From Holtermannia corniformis (lineage: Eukaryota > Basidiomycota > Tremellomycetes > Holtermanniales): DNA of 64,000 nucleotides. Location: contig BCIJ01000017.1 in assembly GCA_001599935.1 (NCBI GenBank), positions 71,847 to 135,846 of the forward strand. The letters run 5' to 3'. The translations under genes and the position numbers were made by a program. Shown here piece by piece: positions 46,261 to 61,700 of this stretch. Each line of letters opens with the position of its first letter. The stretch's first letter is position 1. The notes below the pieces were generated by a model. It saw only the letters and a list, made by a program, of their open reading frames with translations. It was not told the DNA's origin and ran no database searches.

Positions 46261-48093
46261 ATGACCTCGCCTCTAGACGAAGACGGCTTCCACAGCATCG
46301 CATGGGACGATGCACCACCGAGAGCTTCTCCCATCCACGAAGCAGACGGGTTCGAAGACGTCACGGCAGAAGTTGCGGCCGATCAGCACCATGCTCTCAA
46401 GGACGCGATCCGGAGTACCGAGGGCCAAGTCACAAACTGGAATGGCAAGTGGATGCAGATCGAGGTCAGGGATCCAGTCAAGGAGCACGAGGGGTCAAAG
46501 GACATGTATGTGAGCTATGCCGTTCGGACAAAGGTGAGGTGCTCTGCGGGTGGCACGGGCCACTGTGACTCATGTACGACACAGACAAACTTGGGCACGT
46601 TTCCCAAGGATCCGATCACGGTTCGGCGCCGGTTCCAAGACTTTGTGTTTTTGAGAGATCATCTCACAAAGAACTTTCCAGCTTGTGTCGTGCCCCCGAT
46701 TCCTGACAAGCACCGACTCGGTCGGTTTCGGCGCTAGCGGGTGGGAACGTAGCTGATGGGATGATGCAGAGTACATCAAAGGGGACAGGTTTAGTCCCGA
46801 GTTTGTCGAGCGCCGCCGAGCAGAGTGGGTGCCAGTGTTGAACAAGTAGCTGCGGCGCTGATGCATGTCAAGTCTGCAGCGCTTTGCGAGTCGGATCGCG
46901 CGGCATCCGACCTTGCAGCGGAGCCAGCTCGTCTCAGACTTTCTCCAGTCGTCAGAATGGGTATGTCGCTCACAGCGCGACATTGCATCTCAACTCACCT
47001 GCCAGACGGTGACAATGCACACGCACCTGTCCCATCCTCCTCCGGACAGCCATCAATCTCTGATCGACAACCTATCCGACACTCTGGTCAATGCCTTCTC
47101 CAAAGTCCGCAAGCCCGACGAGCGCTTCCTCGAGATGCAGGACGAGATTGAAAAGTTTGAAGACGGCTTGGCGGCGATCGAAAAGCTGGCGGGTCGGGGC
47201 AAGGGTCGGATTGAGGGTCAGTTGCGAGCACGGTGATGGGCTGAGAAACTGAGGACGCGCAGACCTTGCCGCCGACTATCAGGACTATGCTGCCTCGGTT
47301 CAGGGACTGGGCTACCTTGAGAGCGGGATCACTGAGCCGCTGAACCGGTTTGCTGAAAAGCTACTCGATCACTCTACGCTGTTAAAGCACATGGTGCGTT
47401 CTTTTGCCGCCACACACGCCCTGACGTGCACAGAATCACACTGCTACCGAGCCGTTCCTCATCCAGACTCATTCGCTGCTCCAGTACGCCAACGCGCACC
47501 GGAGCGTCATCAAACTGCGCGATCAAAAGCAGCTCGACTTTGAAGAGCTCTCGGCATACCTCTCGGCTGTCGTCGCTGAGCGTGACCGTCTCGCAGCCCT
47601 CTCGTCGGGCCATGCGGGCTCGCCTGTCGGCCTGGGTACCTACCTCCGAGACAAGGTTGATCAGCTTCGTGGAACCGACGACATTCACACACGACGTGAG
47701 CGCATGCGCAAGCTCGATGGCAAGATCAACGAGGTCCGTTGATCAACTCGACGACGGAGAGGCATTGACGCTTGGTCCAGCTGCAAGACGCTGTCACGAC
47801 TGCGCACGAGACGTCGACGGCGTTTTCGGACGAGATTCTAAAGGAGCACACGGTGTTCGAGCTCGGCAAGCGCGAAGAGATGAAGGACTTGCTCGGGACC
47901 TATGCCGATGGTCAGATTGAGTACTTGACAAAGGTCAGTCTGTATCCCGCGCCGATGATCCCAGACTGATTCAGCTGGTATAGGCTATGGAGGAGTGGGA
48001 CCGAGTACGTTTGACATGTTCGAGCTTGCTGATCGGTGCTCACGCGCCAACCAGGTCATTCCCGTCTTGCAGCGGATCAGAGTCGACGTCTGA
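46261..48093 (+). CDS. SNX4: Sorting nexin 4 (Snx4/Atg24), PX-BAR protein
   Basis: Endosomal sorting nexin for retrograde transport and selective autophagy. The ATG at 46261 gives MTSPLDEDGFHSIAWDDAP. The PX domain follows: MQIEVRDPVKEHEG, MYVSYAVRTKT, then the PI3P-binding segment VRRRFQDFVFLRDHLTKNFP, VPPIPDKHRL and GDRFSPEFVERRR. The BAR coiled coil then runs over several exons (LQRSQLVSDFLQSSEW, VRKPDERFLEMQDEIEKFEDGL, LRDQKQLDFEELSAYLSAVV, YLRDKVDQLRG) and the last exons give VFELGKREEMKDLLG and MEEWDRVIPVLQRI, stopping at 48093. About nine exons. The PX signature Arg in RRRFQDF and the full BAR are retained. Confidence 0.92.
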
Positions 48094-48194
48094 TGCGGTC
48101 GTCGACCCGAGTTGTACACTAGCATGTAGATCATGGACCTATGTGCTCCGAGACGATTCGTCGTGCTGTATCGTGCTGACGTGCTTGAGCTGGC

Positions 48195-51303
<3,109 letters not shown>

Positions 51304-51336
51304 GCATAGACACATGAAGCATTCATATACAATTGT

Positions 51337-54300
51337 TCATAGGATGTGGATTCTTTTCACATGGTCCTTGTAGCGTGCTTGTTGTACCGACTGAAAGACT
51401 GCGCGCGCAAGTTGCGGAGGGACAGAGTTGCCCAGCTGCCTTTGAATCTAGACAGGTGTGACTCGTTAGTCTGTGTAGAGTGTAAACAGCCAGGTTGCGT
51501 ACATCATCCATCGTCCCGCAGAATTCATACGAGTCCGGGAAGCCTTGACGGCGACATTGTTCGCGTTGGGACAAAAGCCGGAAGTTCTATGCCGTGGTAG
51601 GCTTCAAGGGCGTCGCAGTGGTTTACTCACCTCCGGATGCAATGACTTCGATTTCGCCATCGCGCCGTGCTGCGTAGACATCGTAGGGAATGGCTCGCTG
51701 GGATGCGGACGACCGAGCAGGCCTGCGATCGTCAGTGACGTCTTGGCAAAGGGTTTGCTCAGCACCCTCACCATTGAATCGAGTATACGTTGAGATCAGA
51801 TCGTCAGGGACGTTGCGATGATCTCGCCACGGATCATCGGTGTCATTGCTGACATGATGGATACGCTCCACATCCTTCTCCGGACAGGTCTTGGTGACGT
51901 GGTTGGTGCAGAGCTTGATTAGCTCGCCGTTTGACGCCGTGCGCATGGTGAGCTGAAAGAGATTTGCCGGCGGGCGCGCATACGGCTGTGCTTCATGATA
52001 GCCCACGGCACCATTGTCAGCCACATCGGCGTGGAAAGCGCGAATGCCGGCATTCTGACGACGTCGAGAGCACAGCCGGTCGCGATTGTCGGACTGCAGC
52101 ACAACATGCGTGTTGACACTGCAAGGGCGTCTAATGTCAGTGCCCGCGAGGAGGATTGAGACACAGCGCACTAATCCCATTCTGGGTGTAGTCAGTAACG
52201 TTCCCCGGTGCTGCTTAGCTATCGAAACGCACGATGCAGATCACTTATGCTGTCCCATGCGGTTACCGGAGACCGAGCTGCGTGGACGGAGTAGGCGTGG
52301 CTCGGTGTCGGCAGATCAGGCAAGGTGAGTTCAGCTTTTGCGGCGAGGATAAAGGCGCGCTTGCGGCTTTGCGGAGTGCCGAAGTCTGCAGCGCACAGGG
52401 TACCTAATCTAACCTGATATCTTGTGTTTTTAGTCGTCAGCCACTACCGCAGCATACCAATTCGGCCCTACCCAAGCGAGAGCAGTGACCCACAGATCAG
52501 CTTGCACGCCCATTTATCGACCTGTCTGCCTGATTGTGCTTGATCTGCTCTCATGCACGACGAGAGCATTTTAGGGACATTCTCCATCACGACGTAGTCG
52601 GGCCGAAGATGCTCGATCATAGCAAGAAAGATAGCCAGCTGGAAGTTGCGTTCGTCCTCGTGGTCGGCGAAACGATTGAGACCGGAGAACCCTTGACAAG
52701 GCGGTCCACCGCTGATGATCGAGACTTTGCCGGGTTCAGGAAGACGGAGAGTGTTTGAGTGCTGCTGATTGGCATCCCGTCCGTCGACCACTTCGTCGCT
52801 TGGGAGTCCGGCCTGCATGAGCACGGACCGCTTGAGGATTGTCTCGACCGGTGCGCAAAGTGTGACCGTTGTGCGATGATTGCGCCTAATCGTCCGAGTC
52901 ACTATATCCTGGGTGCCACAACAAGCGACTCACTCGATCGTCTTCGCTGCAGCGACATCAATTTCGACAGCGCCCGAGGCCCGTAGCCCGCACTGTCGCG
53001 CGCCTTCCATGAGGCCACCAGCACCAGCGTATACGTCAAGGTATGACTTTGACCTGTCGCTACGCATGAAGTCGTTCAATCCGGAGGCCAAGCTGGTACA
53101 GGCAATGCATTGTGCGATACCGTCGCGACCAAGCGGAGAGCAGTCCGCCCACATTGTTCGATCGTGCTCGCGAGCGGACCGGTGGGAAACGAAGAAAGCC
53201 GCGCTATGCAGCTCTGAGTCACGAGTAATGACAGCGCATTTGCCGCGTATGGCGCTGAAGGGTACCTGGACGCGCGTAACGGTCGCGACTAATGACACCT
53301 GCAAGTATGAGAACTGGCGCTGTCGACGTACCATACATACTTCATCCAGCGGCTGCAGTCGGAGATTACTTCGTCGCTTGATGCGATCGAGCCGGTCATA
53401 CAAGCGCAGGTGGACCGTCTGTGTTTCCATTTCGACCCGTATGAGCTGGCCTACCGTGCACAGCTGAGCCCCGTCCGCCTTACTCGTTGGGTCTACCATC
53501 GCAAAATCGTCGACGTGATAGTGCTCTCCAGCAAGTCTGAGCCCATACTTGTGAGTTGGAGAGCTTGGTATTCGCAGTGGTAGGTTTTCCTCGTGATGCT
53601 GGCAGGCGCGGCAGATGACTTGATCGTCGGCGTGCAAGCTGCGAAATACAACACCGTTGTCGTTCGGCTCCCATGTAAAGCTTGAAGAGGCATCAGCCAA
53701 TATGCAAAGGCCCAGTTTTGAGTGCTTACCAGTAGAAATAGCCGTCCGGAGGTACGTCTTCAGCAGCGTGAACGGCCGTGTTCTTGACAACACGACGGAT
53801 TGCAGTGATAGGAACCTTCTGAGCGCATTCCAGCGTGAGCACGAGCTCCCTCGACGAAGCGACCTCGCCAAGCTCTGACACGGCACGAGCGAAGCAGAAA
53901 TACTGCAGGTGGGCGACGCTCGCGACATGTTCGACTTCGCCGTACTGCACGACCCGTGTGCGGCAAAGAGCCTTGACCAGAGCCAGACTGATCTCATCAG
54001 GTGACATTATGCACGTAATTCTTCTTACTCACCGTGGCTCAATGCTGCCATTGGGGCCTGTAGCGGCCACCAAGACTGTTGACCCTAGCTGTGCGATGAT
54101 CAAAAGTGCTAGTCGCCACAACACGCTCGACACTCACCGTCACTTCGAAGCCAGACCAGTGGACCGCGTAGTGTTTCGTCTCTGTAATCAGCGCGTTGTG
54201 TTGCTGTCGGAAGACAGGTTCGCCCAACCGCTCTAGCCATTTGAGCGACTTTAGTCCGACAACTTTTGGTGCTTGCAGTCGAGGAACGTGCGTATCAAGC

Positions 54301-55457
54301 TCTACAGCTTCAGGCGGTCCCCGCGTATTGTCTAGCCGAAGGACGTCATATTTGATGTGTCGGTAAAACAGCGCAGCGATTCGGCCAACAGTTGGTGTCA
54401 ACAGAGTCACGTCCGCGCGGTCTCTGGAATGATAATGTTCGGCTGCTTCTGCGGCACTGAGCCACTTTGACGAGACAGCTGCCTGCCGTTCAGTATGTGG
54501 CAAAGCGGCATAGTGCTTGAGCTGTCGAATCAGTCGGCTTTCCAGCGATATGCTCCGTATTCGCTCGGGAAGCACCTTGATAACGGCTGGTAGCTACCGT
54601 GTCCTTAGCACTTCAAGCACAAACAGGGAGGAAACCCACCACTCACTTGCTCCGTGAGGTCAGACCACGAAATGACACGTAACCTCGACCGTTCTGCCTT
54701 CCCTTCGAGCTCGGCAGTCGTCCGAAAACTCTCGTAGCGCGTGCGGAGCTCAGCTACAAAGTGGTCGAACGTGGCGGTAGGATCGACCCGTAGTAGATTC
54801 CTCGCATATGCTGACAGCTGCCAAGTCACCCAGTAGCCGTGGAACATGTCGAGATATGATTCAGCAGGGTTGACTAGGAGATACCAGGCGAAGGTCGTCT
54901 CAAGGTAGAGATCGCTACGCGGAGTGAGGTAGGTCCTGAAACTGGACTGTACGTACCAGTGTCCATTGGAGGGAGCTATCTTGGCATAGCAGCGAAAGAT
55001 TGCGGATAGCGTGACCAAGACCCCTGGCGGTGTTTCGTCCTCGTCCTCGTCCTCGACCTGTGCCCATCCCCCAGACCCATCGCTACATAGCGCCTTGACT
55101 ACTCCCGTAGCTCTCAATCGGTCTTGGAGCTTACTACCACGTTCAAGGGCTTGCAACGAACACAGGGGTGCTGCAAGCCTAGTGCGATCAACGGCGTAGA
55201 CCGTAAAGTTTGTGAGCAAACGAGTCGGCTTGGATCCGTCAAGAGGGACCTCTCCAGGTACTTCCAGATCTTGGCTTTCTTCAACGGTCGTATCATTCGG
55301 GTCCATCAGGAACGTAGCGCGGTGGTCTGCTGTATGTCAGCCGTATGAAGAGAAACGCCAGGGTGTTGGTCGCACGAAGGTCGACATCGCTTGAGTGACT
55401 TTGCAACTCGGTTTTTCTGTTCACTGCCTTATTGTGAGCCCTTCCGCAAGACGCCAT
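51337..55457 (-). CDS. DNMT1-like DNA (cytosine-5) methyltransferase
   Basis: Transfers methyl groups from S-adenosylmethionine to cytosine C5; the architecture suggests a maintenance enzyme. The ATG at 55457 (MASCGRAHNKAV) and a 46-nt intron lead into an RFTS-like region (RLLTNFTVYAVDRTRLAAPL, FRTYLTPRSDLYLETTFAWYLL). A BAH-like segment follows (TVGQLIRVEMETQTVHLRLY). Catalytic motifs, in order: I SYLDVYAGAGGLMEGARQCG (about 53000-53060), IV GGPPCQGFSG with the nucleophile Cys (about 52690), VI MENVP, and, after introns, VIII-like STYTRFNGEGA, IX REQCRRQGFPDSYEFCG and X QLGNSVPPQLARA. The last exon ends KRIHIL at 51337. All key residues are present. It is convergent with the glutathione synthetase gene, 33 bp between stops. 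Confidence 0.91.
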
Positions 55458-55965
55458 TGCCGCTGTGTGCCCACAATGAGCTGCTACACTCGTGAGTAGG
55501 TGCTGCAAACGACTCACCTCAGACGTCGGGTCAACGGTATCATACAAGGTCCGCACAGGACTCGACTGCAAGCGGTGAGTGAGTACTCGGGTTAGGTAGA
55601 CAGTGTTAGCCTCGATAGATTGAGAAGCAGATCCTATAAGATGCCAAAGGGTGCTCTGCCATGCATGTTTCAGGTTTGCTGGTTGCGAAACGCACAGACC
55701 GGGGATCAGCCCGTTGACGCGTAGCCCCCAGTTTCACATCGCAGTGCCGGTGTCGACGAGAGTCTGCACTGCTTGCCGGCTCCCTGACGGGAACCCCTGA
55801 CTGTCTTCACTGAGAGGTGAACCAAGTTGAACACGTTTCAAGAAACGATTCCCCACTTTCTCACCGTGCTGCGTGTTTCGGTTTGAACCCCCTCGATTGC
55901 CACTCACTCAGTAGATTCACTGCTATGTAACGACCAACGATTCGAATACACTTCTCTCCCCAAGC
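55458..55965. promoter_or_regulatory. Divergent promoter region between the DNA methyltransferase and Elongin A
   Basis: About 510 bp separates the two divergent starts. It is more AT-balanced than its flanks. CCCCTGAC-type sequence occurs at about 55795. No ORF on either strand resembles a gene. Confidence 0.4.
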
Positions 55966-57426
55966 ATGCCCACGCCTCCTCGGCTGCGAGAGAGCGTGCG
56001 TAATCATCTGGAGTACGCAGAGGAAGAAGAAGAAGAAGACGACAGCAATCTCTTCACAGACGACGAAAGTGACCTGAACTTTGCGTTACAAGAGTCGCTG
56101 GCTTCAGCTCAGACAGAGGAGGCGCATAGGCAGGAGGATGCGAAAGATGGACTATCAAAACATTCGGCGACGCCTGTCACAACGTTGAAACCAGGTCACG
56201 CGCAGACAGTGTCAAAATCATCAAATAAAGCTGCCATCGTCGAGAAGATTGGGCTGGGTGTATCACCCTTGCGTAGTTACTGCGAAAAGAGTGCGTCCCT
56301 GATTCTGATCCTTGTTGGGAGTCTTACACATGTAGTGATCATGCGGTATCGATACGGAGTCACGGACGTTGGCGAGGAGATTGCCTACGACCAGATACGC
56401 TTCCTGCTGGACAATTGCGAGCGATCGCAGCTCGAGGAGATAGAGGCCAATTGCCCAGTACGTGGTCCATCTCGTCATGCTGCCTGTGCTGATGCTATAC
56501 CTCACCAGCAACTGCGAGGCGATACTGATCATCTCTGGGAGGGATTCATGCACAAAGAGTACGGCAAACGTCATCAGGATATTCTCACAGGCAGAGCTGG
56601 CAGGCCTGTCAAGTCTTGGCGCAGACAATTCCGAGTTTGTGTCTGTGAACTCAAAGGGTTGACGTCGTTGACCATTTCAGCGCGAGACCGAGCGGCAAGC
56701 GGAACTGATTCGTGAGGCATCTGAGCGATTGAAAACCAACTATGCCCGATTGCAAGAGGAGAAGCAGGCAAAGAAGATGGTCGTCATCAACGCCAGTCAG
56801 GAACCTACCGCAAAGAAACGCAGGGTCACAGTTAGCGGGGCTTGGAGCAGTCCGGCGCGTGAGTCGTGTGTGGAAGACCGCGTGTTGGAGCTGACCATTT
56901 CAAAGCTGTTTCCAAGCTTAACAAAATTCGCAAAGATACAGCCGTCGCAAGGCGAGCTCTGACACACGCCTCCGGATTGGCACGACCGGTCGCGCCGCCT
57001 CCATCTCGAACCAAGACTATTCCCACCAATCCATTCGCTGCTCACGCTCGACCACCACTCCCTGCTTCTCGCAACAAAGCGCCAAGTCAGCCGCCGCCGT
57101 CGTCCGCTCCTGCTACATCATACAAATACGCACCGACCGGACTGTCCGTCAGTCCAGCTCAGGCATTCGATCCAAGGCGTGGCTCGGGCCCACGTCAAGT
57201 CTCTACCAGCTCCGCACCGAAGATCACGTACAAGCCGATTGAGAGACCCAAGGTGAAGAGTTTCGAGCCTCCAAGACCACCTGGCGCTGCGGTGGATTTC
57301 TTTGCCGACACGCCAGTACGCAAACTTCCGGCTACGGAAGTGCTCAAGCGAAAGGCTGAAGAGGGCAAGGCGGCGAGCATGGTGTTCCGCGATATCAAAG
57401 CCAAGGGTGGCACCGCGAGGTCATGA
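55966..57426 (+). CDS. ELA1: Elongin A (Pol II elongation/ubiquitin ligase subunit)
   Basis: Elongin A joins Elongin C and a cullin to act on stalled RNA polymerase II. The ATG at 55966 gives an acidic start (YAEEEEEEDDSNLF). The conserved domain is VIMRYRYGVTDVGEEIAYDQIR, FLLDNCERSQLEEIEANCP (BC-box and F-box-like region), then QLRGDTDHLWEGFMHKEYGK in the next exon. FQRETERQAELIREASERL and NYARLQEEKQAKKMVVIN form the coiled coil. The rest is basic and Pro/Ser-rich, ending DIKAKGGTARS. The order matches fungal Ela1. The intron between SPLRSYCEK and the BC box is uncertain, since that stretch reads through as a hydrophobic segment unlike the family. Four or more exons. Confidence 0.8.
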
Positions 57427-57526
57427 GCCCGTTACCATCTGCTTGCAAACAAATGTAGCATAGGGTTGTACATCATGTCATCGTCCTACATATAAGACAA
57501 CATTCTAAAATGGTGGCGTCCCCGAT

Positions 57527-58772
57527 TCATCGCCACAGCCGAATTTGCCAAATCATCCTCTGCGGTATCCGCAAGCCCATATGTGCCACGACGACGACAA
57601 GCCGCAGCTGCAATCACTCAGTCTCTATGCTTCCCCCGCTCATCGAACTCACAGCGGCAAACAGCAGGTAGTAGGTTAAAACTGTGGGGAACAGGAAAGC
57701 CGACACTGTAAATAGCAATGTGCCGAGGAAAAGCTGATCAATCTCGTACTCGTACGAGTCGATACGCTTCCGAAGCACGTTCCAGCGTTTGCCTGGAGCC
57801 AGTCAGCCTGCTTGGCAATACTGCGCAGCGAGCGACTTACCGCGGAACAAGTTCCAGAGCGAATTGAGCGTACTGATTTGTAACCGGAATATGAAGTCCA
57901 TGCTTGAAAAGCAGACGTAGAGATGCAACGTAATGATTGAGAGGATGTCGGATGCCAGCGAAGCTCCTGTCGCAACGCCAGCACGGCAAGCGAAGAGTAC
58001 GGCGGTCACCGCTAGTTGAGGCCAGTTCGAAGGCAGGATCCCTGCACCTGTGAGTCGGCAGAAATGAGATTTGTCTGATGGCGTACGTATCCAAAGATCA
58101 ATGATCTGGCCGAAGCGGACGCAGAAGAAGTTGCTTAACGGCGTGTTGAGCTTCAAACCCACAGGCCAATCGTCAAGCCACGACAACGATTGCTTGACGC
58201 CGTGGACGGCATATATCTGCGTAAAGAGACATACGTTAGTGATCAATATGAAAACTGACTTGGCTGACCTGATAGTTATCCTGAATAAAGGACTTGACGC
58301 TACTCTCGTGTCCACTGAGCACTCGCTGGATCGCCCACCCGATTATCAGGTCAACCTGAGAGGCTTAGCTCGGGCCTGACACTGTCGTAATGCCTCACCG
58401 AAAGAGTCACCATCAATCTTCCGAAGGCGTCAGCTCAAGTCTTGCTTCGTGTCTGGAAAGCAACGAACGTCGGCCATCGCCTGCCCTGTGCACTGCAGTT
58501 TGGCGAGATCCACTCGCAAAGGGTGACTACCCGATTGACTACGTACACGAGCCGGCAATCAGTAAGCTTGTTTGACCGGAAAATATGATGACTGACTGGT
58601 ACATGACATCGCACGCGAAGTCGCCCTCCGGCGTTCAGCATACCTCGCCTGAACTTCGTGCCTCGTCGGCCGGTCCTAGCAGTTCGCGAACGATAGCCTT
58701 GTTAGGTGTGCCGGTGAGCGGTGCCGTGGCGTAGTTAGACAAAGCAGCACGCCGAAGATATACATTTGACAT
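57527..58772 (-). CDS. GPI1: GPI-GlcNAc transferase subunit Gpi1 (PIG-Q)
   Basis: Membrane subunit of the enzyme that adds N-acetylglucosamine to phosphatidylinositol at the ER, step one of GPI anchors. Core exons read [66 protein letters not shown], then [20 protein letters not shown] and [20 protein letters not shown], all signatures of Gpi1/PIG-Q. The start at 58772 ([19 protein letters not shown]) and the exons down to about 58330 are less certain. The C-terminus depends on one intron: spliced it ends [10 protein letters not shown] at 57527, unspliced SGGSIETE at 57614. Both are shorter than yeast Gpi1, and the N-terminal region also looks short. It begins 21 bp after the RdRP stop on the same strand. 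Confidence 0.78.
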
Positions 58773-58793
58773 GTGCAAGGACGCTACACAGCC

Positions 58794-61700
58794 TCAGCGG
58801 ACAAACTTCCCATTGGGTTTCATCCGGTCCCATAAAGCAGGAAGAACTGCGACGGCGCTGGCACCGGCCATGATCTGACATAGCTCGCGGCACGCGACGG
58901 CGAAGCTGTAGCATATCAGCAAGAGACGTTTAGTGTGGTTACGCACGCAAAGTGAAGCCGCGGGTGCGGCTCATACGCATCCTTGGCTACAGCGACCGCA
59001 CAGCTAGCCTTCAGACGTCCAAAGAAATCAAGATCGAATGCGAGTCGCGGGAAGTCTTCCGCGCTGATACCAGTGCTCCATCGCACCTGGAGTTGCCTGT
59101 ACTGCGCTTTACTCGAGGATAGCTCTGACGATTGGCTTCGCCGCGAAGGAGTGTCGTTACGTCGCGCTTGCTCCGTACCTAGCAGGGACCATTCGCCGGA
59201 CAATTTCCTGACCATGCTCTTGAGATTCGCGAGTTCCTCCACACGCTCCGCGTCGGCCATTTGCCGGGCGTGCGTGACGGAGCCTTCGTAGACGGCGACA
59301 AGGACGCGCCAATCGGTTTGGTCGCCGTCGGCTGTCAACCCGACCAACAGACGGGGCTTTTCTTCGTCTGCCATCTGCATCAGGTAGTCCATCTGTGCGC
59401 GAAGCTGTTTAGCGGATTGTCAAAGCAAGAAAGGCGTAACACACAATGAACTGGTGGGGACTGTCCCGCTTCATGAAAAGGTCGTCGACCTCTCTCGCTT
59501 GTCGCAGGCTGTCGACGGCATCTCGCCGTGCGACCCAAGGCACTTTGTAATTGTACCTTCTCACGTCCGCTTGCAAGACTGCGGGCTTGATTGACAAGCC
59601 CGATTTGGCGGCGTCCAGACAAAGACAAAATCTGACCGATTTAAGTTACACACCTGGGATTCATTGGGACTTACTTCCGAGCAAAGTCGATAGCGTCGGG
59701 GTGATCCGGACCCCANCGGTATACGGCAGCGTTGTGCAGAGAATTATCTGTACTGCGTCACACTCGACTCATTCGTTGTCAGCAATACTTACAGACGCCA
59801 ACCGGGTGATCATCGAGAAGCGCGGACAAGGTGACCGCTTGGTACGCCACGATCTTGTCATCGACCGTCATGTCGTCGATGCGCGCCAGAAACGCATCAC
59901 CCGACTCGATCGACTTGTTGAAGTTCTGATCCACGAAACCTGCCGGGGTATCCAGGCACGTCTCATCTCTGGCGTTCTCAAATGCGTCGACCAACGCCGG
60001 ATCCCAGAAGATCTGAAGCCTGGTTAGTAGCTGCTGAACTGCGGATGGCCGATAGTACTTACTTGGACGGTATCTCCATCGTAGTCTCCTCCTCCGAGGT
60101 AGTTTGCAGAGGACCTGGTACAAGCAGAGGCATTGCTGGACATGATGATGCAATCTTTGAGGTAAGCGAGCTCCTCGATGTACACGGCCTCAAGCTGGTA
60201 CTTTCAGCCCGTAGTGTATGCCTTGGACTAAGAGCGTACCTTTTGTACATCTGGATCACGGAGCGCTGTCAGTACACGTCGCTGGCCACATTATAGCCAC
60301 AAACCAGTGGGAAGCTTGCATGGGTGTCTGGATGACACGCAAGTGAGCTCAGAAACTGCGCAAACATTCTACTCACCGCACCGCCAGGACATAGCCTTTG
60401 ATATAAGTGCGAGACTGGGTTCATGTAAGCTTGCGACAAGGCACTGCAACCCCATACCTCAAATGTCACAGGATCCTGGATAGCGTTCGTCAGGTTGATC
60501 ATAACCTGACTAGGCTTCAAGTACGGCGCCTGAAGGGTCAGAGTTCAGCTGAGACAGTTGCAGGGGCGATACTCACTGGTATGATGAAGCCTTCGAGACT
60601 ACGATGAACTCGAAGTCTGAAGTGTAAAGCCGCCGACTCGATGGCGGTTGAAGCAATGTTGTAGAGGTACCTACGTAGAGTCGAGCACGACTTGGCGTCG
60701 AAACCGGCTGCGAGCATATCATACGCTCTTTAGGACCGAGTCAGACATGCGGGTCTCGAAATCGATTACTCACCTTTCTGCGATTGAATAGTCGACGACT
60801 TCCGTTGCCATGTCTGCCGATGACGCGTCTTCCTGTACATCGTCTGATGGATCTCGGCGATCGAAGCCGGTGATACCTTGCGCTCGGGCAGACATGCCCC
60901 TTTCGTCCGATGCCCTTTTGGCTTTGTACAGACCAACACCGCCATGCACATGAAGGGCTTTCATGAGCCGACTCGTAACATCGGAAGCCGTCTCTGCGCC
61001 CCTGAGCTCATCGAAAGGCAGAGGATCAACGGAGAAGTCTTTCTTGATCTCGTCGAGCGACTCTTTCAAAATCTTGCCGAACGTCTCCTGGTCAACCCCG
61101 CCGTGATGCATTATGATCATGACTTCTCCACTGAGATGGGCGGGGTGCTTGATGATAGGGGGTCGGACCAGTTCAAGCATAGTGTGAGAAGGGTCGAGCG
61201 TTCCATCGTACTTGATCTTTTGCTGGGAGTCGCGGAGAATGAGGTCGTGGTCGCGATGTCGAATATTGGCGGCTGTTGCCGTGCTCATGATGGACAGCAT
61301 GCCTTTGCAGCCTCCGTATCGCATCTGAAAGCACGAAGGCTTGGCTTGCTGTCCGCGTAGCATGCCCGAGGACAGGAAGACATCTGTTGCCACAGCAGCA
61401 GCTTGGCTTCGTTAGTGCGGATACGCCATTCACAGCTGTAGCGTACTCATTTGGCCATGACCATCAGTCAGGATAGCTTCTGTGGGCGCCTTTGCGCCCG
61501 CTTTCGCCTCGGCACCATTCTTCCACGAGATGGGCAGATCGTCAGCCTTCACTACGACCTGCCCAGGGTCGACGAAGCGGGCTGGCATAGTGTCTGAAAG
61601 TGCGAGGTCGAAACGCTTACGCCATCTGTATCGTTAGCTCGGGAGCCTCGGCAAATGCAAGTTGACTCACTTGGCCATCGGTTGTTTGGAATTGTGTTGC

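Noticed and set aside
51337..55457. Possibility that the cytosine methyltransferase is a horizontally acquired bacterial restriction-modification enzyme
   Set aside because: Many fungal-type introns and an N-terminal RFTS/BAH-like region place it with eukaryotic DNMT1-type enzymes.
59716..59716. Ambiguous base n as a possible frameshift or gap in the RdRP
   Set aside because: It is a single base at the third position of a CGN arginine codon, with the reading frame and family motifs continuous on both sides.
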